NCBI GenBank assembly: GCA_040877415.1
Contig: JBBDNV010000060.1
Location: forward strand, 1-31,554
Origin: JBBDNV01 sp040877415
GTDB lineage: Bacteria > Planctomycetota > Planctomycetia > Pirellulales > PALSA-1355
Length of the DNA stretch: 31,554 nt
Direction of reading: 5' to 3'
Under the pieces are notes generated by a model. It did not search any database. It was not told the origin of the DNA and saw only the letters and a program-made list of their open reading frames with translations. Shown piece after piece: positions 1-6,279 of the stretch. Every line of letters begins with the position of its first letter. The stretch's first letter is position 1. The position numbers and the translations under genes were made by a program.

Positions 1-548
1 TCGATCGGGGAATCGACACGACTGTCGGGCGCCGACGCGGCCGGCGGCCCGGTCGCAGTCGTGTGGACGACAGCTTGCTCGAGATCGGAGGTCGCGGATC
101 CGTCAGCGCGCTCGACCAGATCTTGCATCGAAAGTTCGTCACCGGCCCCGGATGCGTCGGGCGACAAATCACCGAGCGGAATTCCGCTTGGCTCAGCGGG
201 CGGAGCGAACAAGGAACTCGGTATCGTCGACGATTGAGCCAAATGGTCAGGCGGCAGCGGCGGGACCTGAACGATACGGTCCATTTCCGGGGGGACTTCC
301 CCGCGGTCGTCGATGCCGGACGTTTCGGCAGAAGGTTCGGCGATCGGAAGATTGTCTCGTTCGCTTGCCGGTGCCGTGTCGCCGACGTTTTGCGCGTCAG
401 CCGACGGATCGCTTGATGCCGTTGAAGATGCGCCGCCAGGTCGCTTCTCAGTCGCCTGATTCTCTTGTTCCGCGCCCGTTTCACCGCTTCCGGACGGCCC
501 CCTTTCGACCGCGTCGTCGTCGGGTCGGTCTCGTTTCTCACGCACCAT
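1..548 (-). CDS. Low-complexity hydrophilic protein, 5' part only (runs off the left edge)
   Basis: An uninterrupted frame starts at ATG 548 and stays open for 182 codons to the window edge. The start is well supported: AAGGAGG on the minus strand (556-562) lies 7 nt upstream. The protein begins MVREKRDRPDDDAVERGPSG and is rich in Pro, Ala, Ser, Asp and Glu. It has almost no hydrophobic clusters, no signal peptide and no membrane segment in the visible part, so this is probably a disordered N-terminal region. A proline run (VPPLPPDH) occurs about 100 residues in. The functional domain, if any, lies outside the window and I do not recognise a family. It is divergent from the MFS operon and shares its intergenic region. 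Confidence that it is coding is good; function is unknown. Confidence 0.7.
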   Translation of the reverse strand, partial: MVREKRDRPDDDAVERGPSGSGETGAEQENQATEKRPGGASSTASSDPSADAQNVGDTAPASERDNLPIAEPSAETSGIDDRGEVPPEMDRIVQVPPLPPDHLAQSSTIPSSLFAPPAEPSGIPLGDLSPDASGAGDELSMQDLVERADGSATSDLEQAVVHTTATGPPAASAPDSRVDSPI

Positions 549-612
549 GATCTATCCTCCTTGAAATTCTGCCGCTTGTTGTACGCGGCATGGACTTTTC
601 CAGAGCGGGCGG

Positions 613-618
613 ACTATA
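613..618 (-). promoter_or_regulatory. Candidate -10 box for the leftward low-complexity gene
   Basis: On the minus strand this reads TATAGT, five of six matches to the sigma-70 -10 consensus, about 65 nt upstream of ATG 548. No good -35 box is present 16-18 nt further upstream. That spacer contains the 14-bp palindrome at 627-640, so a regulator bound there could control this promoter. Confidence 0.3.
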
Positions 619-626
619 CCAGATAT

Positions 627-640
627 CGAAATCGATTTCG
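627..640. promoter_or_regulatory. Perfect 14-bp palindrome, candidate operator
   Basis: CGAAATCGATTTCG is identical to its own reverse complement. It sits in the region between two divergent genes, upstream of the -10-like box of the left gene and about 20 nt before the TTGACA of the MFS gene. Position and symmetry fit a dimeric repressor site; the regulator is unknown. Confidence 0.35.
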
Positions 641-658
641 CCTGGCCGTTTCGGCCAC

Positions 659-687
659 TTGACATGGGCGAAACTGGCGGCTAACCG
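659..687 (+). promoter_or_regulatory. Candidate promoter of the MFS operon
   Basis: A perfect TTGACA (659-664) is followed after exactly 17 nt by TAACCG (682-687). The -10 is poor, so the call rests on the -35 box, its spacing and its position about 80 nt before the chosen MFS start. Confidence 0.3.
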
Positions 688-766
688 AAAAAGCGGGTAT
701 GTTGCTCGCACGGTGGCCCGATCGCCGGTTCGCGCTTGGACGTCGTTTCGCCACATTGAAGTGCCG

Positions 767-2059
767 ATGGAAACTGCCCGCGTCACCGAACAACGGGAAA
801 TTCGCCGGCTCGGCGATCTGTCGAGCGTGCAGTGGAAGTCGGGCCTTGCCGCCTGGCTGGGGTGGATGTTCGACGGGCTCGACATGCACCTGTACACGCT
901 CGTGGCGCTGCCGTTCGTGGCCGAGCTGTTGGGCGCCGGCGCAAAGGACAAGGAAGTCGGCGCGTACAGCTCGGTGATTCAGGCGTCGTTTCTGGTCGGC
1001 TGGGCACTGGGGGGCGGATTCTTCGGCCGCATCGGCGATCGGCTGGGACGCAGCCGGGCGCTGGTGCTGACGATTCTTACCTACGCCGTCTTCACCGGCC
1101 TGTCGGCGATCGCGCAGACCTGGTGGCAGTTGCTCGTCTTCCGGTTTCTGGCGGCCCTGGGCATCGGCGGCGAATGGGCCGTCGGCGCCGCCTTGGTTTC
1201 GGAAACGTGGCCGCGGAACTGGCGGCCCTGGATCGCGGCCGTGCTGCAAACCGCGGTCAATTTCGGCATCATCCTGGCCTCGGTCGCGGCTTACTGCATG
1301 GCGACGCTTCCGCACCGGTACGTGTTCCTGGTGGGCATCCTGCCGGCGCTCGTGACGCTGTGGATTCGCCGCGCCGTGCCCGAGACCGAAGAATGGCACG
1401 CCGCCAAGCTCGAAACGGCCCACTCCGATCCGAGCGTGCTCGATCTGTTCCGCGGCGACGTGCGGCGCACGACCCTGTTGACGATCGTGGTCTGCGCCGT
1501 CTCGCTCACGGCCCATTGGGCGTTCGTGTTCTTTAGCGCCCAGCAGCTTCGCAATCAGCCCGAGGTGGCTGCCTGGAGCGAGGCCGAGCGCAGTCGCCTG
1601 GTGAGCCAGGCGGTGGCGCTGTTGATGGTTTCGTCGATCGTGGGCAATTTTCTGGCCGCCGCGCTGGCGCGGCGGATCGGCTATCGCCGCGCGATTGCGC
1701 TGCTGTGCGTGACCTATTTCGCGTCGATGGCGTACGCGTATTACACGCCGCGCGACTATCGTCAGATCGTGTTGTTGTGGCCGCTGCTGGGCGCTTCGTC
1801 GGGGCTGTTCGCGCTGTTTACGATGTACATGCCGCCCTTGTTTCCCACGCTTTTGCGCACCACGGGGGCGGGGTTTTGCTATAACATTGGGCGGATCGCG
1901 GCCGCGGCCGGCACGGTGTTTTTCGGGTTGTACAGCGAGGTGGGCGATTTTCGCGGCGTGTTGTTTGACGCCGGGTTCCTGTTTCTCCCCGCCGCCGTCG
2001 TGGCCTGGTTTCTGCCCGAGGTGCCCGACGAACGTTCGAGTGTCGCGCCGGTGGAGTGA
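767..2059 (+). CDS. MFS transporter, sugar/organic acid:H+ symporter type
   Basis: A 430-residue inner-membrane transporter with about 12 hydrophobic helices. Helix 1 contains WMFDGLDMHLYTL, with the membrane Asp typical of the aromatic-acid/metabolite:H+ symporter branch. The helix 2-3 loop carries the MFS signature GRIGDRLGRSRAL, helix 4 has FRFLAALGIGGEWAVGA, and VPETEEW follows helix 6. The ATG at 767 was chosen because the in-frame extension back to 590 encodes a non-hydrophobic stretch unlike MFS N-termini; GTG 761 is an alternative. It is the first gene of a five-gene same-strand set, with the NHL gene starting 41 nt after its stop. The likely cargo is the substrate of the downstream dehydrogenase or lactonase, an organic or sugar acid, which is inference. 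Family call is strong, substrate unknown. Confidence 0.88.
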   Translation: METARVTEQREIRRLGDLSSVQWKSGLAAWLGWMFDGLDMHLYTLVALPFVAELLGAGAKDKEVGAYSSVIQASFLVGWALGGGFFGRIGDRLGRSRALVLTILTYAVFTGLSAIAQTWWQLLVFRFLAALGIGGEWAVGAALVSETWPRNWRPWIAAVLQTAVNFGIILASVAAYCMATLPHRYVFLVGILPALVTLWIRRAVPETEEWHAAKLETAHSDPSVLDLFRGDVRRTTLLTIVVCAVSLTAHWAFVFFSAQQLRNQPEVAAWSEAERSRLVSQAVALLMVSSIVGNFLAAALARRIGYRRAIALLCVTYFASMAYAYYTPRDYRQIVLLWPLLGASSGLFALFTMYMPPLFPTLLRTTGAGFCYNIGRIAAAAGTVFFGLYSEVGDFRGVLFDAGFLFLPAAVVAWFLPEVPDERSSVAPVE

Positions 2060-2100
2060 ATCGCTGGCGGTTTGCCGCGTCCGGCCGCATACGGAGATGG

Positions 2101-3141
2101 ATGACCATGTCCCCTGCCCTGCCCTCCTCTGGAGCTCAAGGCCCGTCGGTCGGCGGAGGAGCATTTCGCTACCGCGTGCACGCGGCGTGGGAGCAGCTTC
2201 CGCCCGATTGGAGCTTTGAGGAAGTGGCCGGCGTGGCCACCGATTCGGCGGACAACGCGTACGTGTTCAATCGCGGCGAGCATCCCGTGATCGTGTTCGA
2301 CCGGGCGGGGCGCTTTTTGCGGTCCTGGGGCGAAGGAGTTTTTACGCGCCCGCACGGCATTTCGATCGGACCGGATGACGCCGTGTACTCGGTCGACGAC
2401 GTGGGCCACGCGGTGCGCAAATTCACGCCCGAGGGGCGGTTGCTGTTGACGCTCGGCACGCCCGGCAACGCTTCGGACACCGGTGCCCAGGGGCTCGACT
2501 ATCGCACGATTCGCCGCTCGGCCGGGCCGTTCAACTGCCCGACGAACCTGGCGATTGCGCCCGGCGGCGATCTGTACGTTGCCGACGGCTACGGCAACGC
2601 GCGGGTGCACCGGTTTTCGCCCGACGGAAAGCACCTCGATTCGTGGGGCGCGCCCGGCGCCGGGCCGGGGCAGTTTCATGTGCCGCACGGAATTGCGATC
2701 GACGGTGAGGGAACCGTGTGGGTGGCCGATCGCGAGAACAGCCGACTCCAGCGATTCACGCCCGAGGGCCGGTTCATCGACCAGTGGCCCGCGGCCCGGC
2801 CGTGCCAGCTCGCGATCGATCCGGAGGGGAACGTGTTTGTCGCCGAGCTGGGCTATCATGCCGGCATGTTTCCCGGCAACGCGGCCGCGCCGGGACAAAC
2901 AACCGGCGGGCGGGTGAGCATCTATAACCCGGCCGGCGAGTTGCAGACCAGAATCGGCGGCGGCGATCATCCGTGCTCCTGGGGCGACTTTTTCGCCCCG
3001 CACGACATTACGATCGACCGCCACGGCGATTTCTACGTCGGCGAAGTCACCCTTTCGGCCGGCGGCAACCAGGGGCTGGTGCCTCGCGATTGCCATTCGC
3101 TGCAAAAGTTCGTCCGCATCACCGATCAGGAAACCTCATGA
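2101..3141 (+). CDS. NHL-repeat beta-propeller protein (peptidyl-hydroxyglycine lyase-like)
   Basis: About 346 residues built almost entirely of NHL repeats. At least six blades are visible, for example GVATDSADNAYVF, HGISIGPDDAVYS, TNLAIAPGGDLYVADG, HGIAIDGEGTVWVADR, CQLAIDPEGNVFVAE and HDITIDRHGDFYVGE. The arrangement resembles bacterial proteins annotated as peptidyl-alpha-hydroxyglycine alpha-amidating lyase-like; no bacterial substrate is established. There is no signal peptide, so it is probably cytoplasmic. The start is ATG 2101 (or 2107), preceded by GGAG at 2093-2096; a GTG at 2056 overlapping the MFS stop is possible but gives an Arg/Trp-rich N-terminus. Its stop overlaps the next start as ATGA at 3138-3141, showing translational coupling to the dehydrogenase and suggesting that the two act in one pathway. 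Confidence 0.82.
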   Translation: MTMSPALPSSGAQGPSVGGGAFRYRVHAAWEQLPPDWSFEEVAGVATDSADNAYVFNRGEHPVIVFDRAGRFLRSWGEGVFTRPHGISIGPDDAVYSVDDVGHAVRKFTPEGRLLLTLGTPGNASDTGAQGLDYRTIRRSAGPFNCPTNLAIAPGGDLYVADGYGNARVHRFSPDGKHLDSWGAPGAGPGQFHVPHGIAIDGEGTVWVADRENSRLQRFTPEGRFIDQWPAARPCQLAIDPEGNVFVAELGYHAGMFPGNAAAPGQTTGGRVSIYNPAGELQTRIGGGDHPCSWGDFFAPHDITIDRHGDFYVGEVTLSAGGNQGLVPRDCHSLQKFVRITDQETS

Positions 3142-4181
3142 AGATCGACTCCGAGAAACTCAAGCGGCTCACCGCTTCCATCTTCGCTGCCGCCGGCTGC
3201 AAGGCCGAAGAAGCCGCGCGGATCGCCCGCTACCTCGTGGAAGCCAATCTCGTGGGCCACGACTCGCACGGCGTGATCCGCGTTTCGAGCTACATCGACT
3301 TCGTGCGGGCCGGCAAGGTCGTGCCGAACCAGAACATGACGGTCGTTTTCGAAAACGAAGCGATCGCGATTGTCGACGGCGAATACGGCTTCGGCCAGAC
3401 GATCGGCGAGCAGGCGACGAAACTGGGCATCGAAAAGTCGGCGCGGCACGGTGTGGCCGTGGTCGCGCTGCGCAATGCCGGCCACCTCGGACGCATCGGC
3501 GATTGGCCGCTGCTGGCGGCCCGCGCGGGCAAGGCTTCGGTGCACTTCGTGAACACCAGCGGCGCGGGCATTCTGGTGGCGCCTTTTGGCGGCATCAACC
3601 GGCGGCTTTCGGCCAATCCGTTCGCCGCCGGCATTCCCCTGAAAGACGGCCCGCCGATCCTGCTCGATATGTCGTGCTGCACGATCGCCGAAGGGAAGCT
3701 GCGCGTCGCCTTCAACAAGGGGGTGCACGTGCCCGAGGGGTGCATCATCGATTCGGCGGGCCGGCCGACCACCGACCCCAAGGTGTTTTACGGCGATCCG
3801 CCCGGCGCGATCCTGTCGATCGCGGGCCACAAGGGTTACGGTCTGGGCGTCATCACCGAAATGCTGGCCGGCGCGCTGGCCGGCGGCGGCGCGAGCAACC
3901 CGGCCAATGCCAAACGCCTGGCCAACGGCATGCTGTCGATCTTCATGGACCCGAGTTTCTTTCAGGAGGAAACCGCCTTTTCCGCCGAAGTGCGCCGCTT
4001 TGTCGAATGGGCGAAAAGTTCGGAAAAGTCCGAGCCCGGGGGCGAGATCCTCATGCCCGGCGAAATCGAAGAGCGCACCAAGGCCAAGCGCCTGCGGGAG
4101 GGCATCGAGCTGGACGCCAACACCTGGAAGGCGCTGGCCGATACGGCCCGTTCGCTGGAGGTGCCGGTCGAAATTGATTGA
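3138..4181 (+). CDS. Malate/L-lactate-type NAD(P)-dependent dehydrogenase (Ldh_2 family)
   Basis: 347 residues, the normal length for the family that includes ureidoglycolate, sulfolactate, malate and 2,3-diketogulonate dehydrogenases. These enzymes interconvert 2-hydroxy and 2-keto acids with NAD(P) and do not use a Rossmann fold. Visible signatures are HDSHGVIRV (His44 and Arg48 region), RNAGHLGRIGDW (His116, candidate catalytic His) and AGHKGYGLGV near the C-terminal third. The start is the ATG overlapping the stop of the NHL gene. In operon context it would oxidise the imported acid or a product of it; the exact substrate cannot be read from sequence. The family call is firm. Confidence 0.9.
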   Translation: MKIDSEKLKRLTASIFAAAGCKAEEAARIARYLVEANLVGHDSHGVIRVSSYIDFVRAGKVVPNQNMTVVFENEAIAIVDGEYGFGQTIGEQATKLGIEKSARHGVAVVALRNAGHLGRIGDWPLLAARAGKASVHFVNTSGAGILVAPFGGINRRLSANPFAAGIPLKDGPPILLDMSCCTIAEGKLRVAFNKGVHVPEGCIIDSAGRPTTDPKVFYGDPPGAILSIAGHKGYGLGVITEMLAGALAGGGASNPANAKRLANGMLSIFMDPSFFQEETAFSAEVRRFVEWAKSSEKSEPGGEILMPGEIEERTKAKRLREGIELDANTWKALADTARSLEVPVEID

Positions 4182-4251
4182 GAAGCCGTCGGCGGCCCGT
4201 TAAACTGGCACGCAACGGACCCCCCTTGTTCGATTGCAAACTGGTTCGAGC

Positions 4252-4986
4252 GTGAACGGTCGCCCGCGATACAACGTCGAGATTTCACCCGTGCGGGATA
4301 TTATCCTGCGCGGCTCTGCCGATTTGTCGTTCTGGGCGGAACGTCTTGAGCGGGAGGATTTGGTTCCCCTCGGTGACGGCGGAAAGGCGCAGTTGCTGCT
4401 GATCGCCGTCGACGCGAAGTTCATGGGCGTGCGATTTCGCGAGCTTTCCGTGGCGGTGTCTCTCGAGGCGTCCGGTGGCACCGACGGGCACGACGCGGTC
4501 TATTTGCCGCAGGCGTTTAACTCGGTGCGGCTGTTTGCCTTTGTCGAGCGGACGTTCTACCACACGCCGTATTACCCGGCGAGAATTCGCGTCGAGACAC
4601 GACTGCCGGCCGCCTTCGAGGTCAGCCTGGCGGAGGGCGTGATTCTCAGGGCCGAAATGTCGGCCGATTCGACGTCGGCGACGAGGAAGCCCACTCGTTT
4701 GCAGGAGGAGAGTTGGGAGGGCCCGATTTTTCTGCCGTCCTCGCCGAGGCAACAGGACCCAAAGGTGTTTTTCGCCCGGCTGGCAGGCCATACGCACGCC
4801 TATCCGTTTGCAGCCCGCGACACCATCACTCTGAAGCCGACCAGTCGCGCCCCGATCGTCGAGTGGCTCGCCGAGTCCGAATTTTCGCCCCAGGAGTGGG
4901 CAATCCGCGAAACCGCTACGCACGCCAGAACGAAATCGGTGGGTCGAAGTTCCGTGCCATTGTCCCCTGCCGGTCAGGCCGGCTGA
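4252..4986 (+). CDS. Acetoacetate decarboxylase-like fold protein (tentative)
   Basis: A protein of about 244 residues with no signal peptide. The central stretch, LLLIAVDAKFMGVRFRELSV followed by FNSVRLFAFVERTFYHTPYY and then a pattern of beta strands, resembles the acetoacetate decarboxylase/DUF2071 beta-barrel superfamily. I cannot identify a convincing Schiff-base lysine, so enzymatic activity is uncertain. The start is unclear: GTG 4252 was preferred over TTG 4234, and neither has a Shine-Dalgarno match. It lies 70 nt after the dehydrogenase and 21 nt before the lactonase, so it is probably part of the same operon. The ragged Ser/Arg/Thr-rich C-terminus (residues after about 220) looks disordered. 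It could also be an unrelated conserved hypothetical. Confidence 0.6.
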   Translation: MNGRPRYNVEISPVRDIILRGSADLSFWAERLEREDLVPLGDGGKAQLLLIAVDAKFMGVRFRELSVAVSLEASGGTDGHDAVYLPQAFNSVRLFAFVERTFYHTPYYPARIRVETRLPAAFEVSLAEGVILRAEMSADSTSATRKPTRLQEESWEGPIFLPSSPRQQDPKVFFARLAGHTHAYPFAARDTITLKPTSRAPIVEWLAESEFSPQEWAIRETATHARTKSVGRSSVPLSPAGQAG

Positions 4987-5007
4987 ACCCGAGCGAGGAA
5001 TCACATC

Positions 5008-6063
5008 ATGCGCACTTTTGTTACCGCGCTCGTCGTCGCGGCGATCGTGGCCACGGCCTATACCGCGCGAATGCGAGCGGCCGAAAACACCATCGTGCCC
5101 GAGGGCGCTAAGCTCCAGCGGCTTTACACGCGCACCGCCAAAATCAACGGGGGTCTGACCGAAGGCCCCGCCGTGGCCCCCGACGGCAGCATCTATTTCA
5201 CCGACATCGGCGACGGCACCGATCCGGGCCTGATCGTGCGGTTCGATCCCAAAACGAAAAAGACAACGGTCTTCACCGACGACAGCGGCAAGGCCAACGG
5301 GCTGGCGTGCGACGCCGCGGGCAACCTGATCGCCTGCGAAGGTTCCGACTACGGCGGCCGCCGCGTGTCGCGCTGGAATCTCCGCTCGGGCAAGCGCGAG
5401 ACCATCGCCGACCGCTACCAGGGCAAACGCTTCAACGCCCCCAACGACTTGTGCCTCGATTCGAAAGGGCGCATCTATTTCACCGATCCGCGCTACCTGG
5501 GCCGCGAGCCGCGGGAGCTCGAGCATCGGGCCGTCTACCGGATCGACGCCGACGGCACGGTCGTCGAGATCACGCACGAGGTTGAAAAGCCCAACGGCAT
5601 CGCGCTAGCGCCGGACGAAAAGACGCTCTACGTGGCCGACCACAACAACGGCACCGACCAGATCGACCCCACCGCTCCGCCCCCCAAGCTCGGCGCGATG
5701 ACCATTCTGGCGTTTCCGCTCGACGCCGACGGGCTGGCGAGCGGGCCGGCCAAAACGATCGTCGACTACGGCAACGAGCCCGGCTGCGACGGGATGTGCG
5801 TCGACGTCGAGGGGAATATCTATCTGACCAACCGCAGCCCGAAACGGCCGGGCGTAATGGTCATCGACCCGGCCGGCCGCGAGCTCGCCTTTATTCCAAC
5901 CGGTCCGCCCGATCAGCCCTCGGGCAAGCCGCCCGTGGGCCTGCCGAGCAATTGCGAGTTCGGCATCGGCGACGAAGCCACGACGCTCTATGTGACAATC
6001 GACAAGAGCCTGTATCGCATTCGGCTGAAAGTTGCCGGATATCACGTGAATAAGAAAGGATGA
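5008..6063 (+). CDS. Exported SMP-30/gluconolactonase-family lactonase
   Basis: 351 residues. An N-terminal hydrophobic segment (FVTALVVAAIVATAYTA) indicates export. The rest is a six-bladed propeller with the divalent-metal ligands of the SMP-30/gluconolactonase family in place: Glu52 in TEGPAV, Asn146 in NAPNDLCLD, Asn196 in KPNGIAL and Asp261 in GCDGMCVD. Family members hydrolyse aldonolactones to sugar acids. The start ATG 5008 has GAGGAA 7 nt upstream. As the last gene of the set it could produce, in the periplasm, the sugar acid taken up by the MFS carrier and oxidised by the dehydrogenase; that pathway is inference. It ends just before an intergenic repeat block and converges on the phosphoesterase gene. 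Confidence 0.85.
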   Translation: MRTFVTALVVAAIVATAYTARMRAAENTIVPEGAKLQRLYTRTAKINGGLTEGPAVAPDGSIYFTDIGDGTDPGLIVRFDPKTKKTTVFTDDSGKANGLACDAAGNLIACEGSDYGGRRVSRWNLRSGKRETIADRYQGKRFNAPNDLCLDSKGRIYFTDPRYLGREPRELEHRAVYRIDADGTVVEITHEVEKPNGIALAPDEKTLYVADHNNGTDQIDPTAPPPKLGAMTILAFPLDADGLASGPAKTIVDYGNEPGCDGMCVDVEGNIYLTNRSPKRPGVMVIDPAGRELAFIPTGPPDQPSGKPPVGLPSNCEFGIGDEATTLYVTIDKSLYRIRLKVAGYHVNKKG

Positions 6064-6073
6064 GTACGGAACG

Positions 6074-6102
6074 CGTTTAGCCCGGAGCCACCGGCGACGG
6101 GC
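6074..6102. repeat. Intergenic stem-loop beginning CGTTTAGCCC
   Basis: Eleven nt after the lactonase stop, GCCCG (6080-6084) pairs with CGGGC (6098-6102), and GCC/GGC pairs inside it. The leading CGTTTAGCCC recurs exactly at 16114-16123, also at the head of an intergenic stem-loop, which marks a dispersed element. It may help end transcription, but no U-tract follows. Confidence 0.45.
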
Positions 6103-6178
6103 CTCTCGATCGAACCCCCGCCGCCTGGCACCGACAACTTGCAACTCTGTTGCCGGGCGGGCTTGCCCGTGTTTATTA

Positions 6179-6255
6179 GAACCACGGATGAACACGGATA
6201 AACGCGGATAATCCATCTCCGTTCATCCGCGTTGATCAGCGTTTATCCGCGGTTC
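6179..6255. repeat. Imperfect 31-bp inverted repeat between convergent genes
   Basis: The left arm 6179-6209 and right arm 6225-6255 are reverse complements at 26 of 31 positions around a 15-nt loop. Each arm is itself made of short CGGATnAAC-like units. It lies between the ends of two convergent genes, so it may act as a bidirectional transcription stop or be a mobile REP-like unit; related ATCCGCGTT-type repeats are common in planctomycete and verrucomicrobial intergenic DNA (recalled, not searched). Confidence 0.6.
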
Positions 6256-6279
6256 CGTCTTCTTTGTGTACGATTGGGG

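Noticed and set aside
590..766. N-terminal extension of the MFS protein
   Set aside because: The 59 extra residues are basic and non-hydrophobic, and would place the TTGACA and the palindrome region inside the gene.
4954..4970. GTGCCA on the plus strand (TGGCAC on minus) as a sigma-54 -24 box
   Set aside because: The -12 element would read TTCGA and lacks the invariant GC; it also lies inside a coding region.
6126..6144. TGGCAC and TTGCAA resembling a sigma-54 promoter
   Set aside because: The spacer is 7 nt instead of the required 5, and the site lies after the lactonase stop, pointing at a convergent gene.
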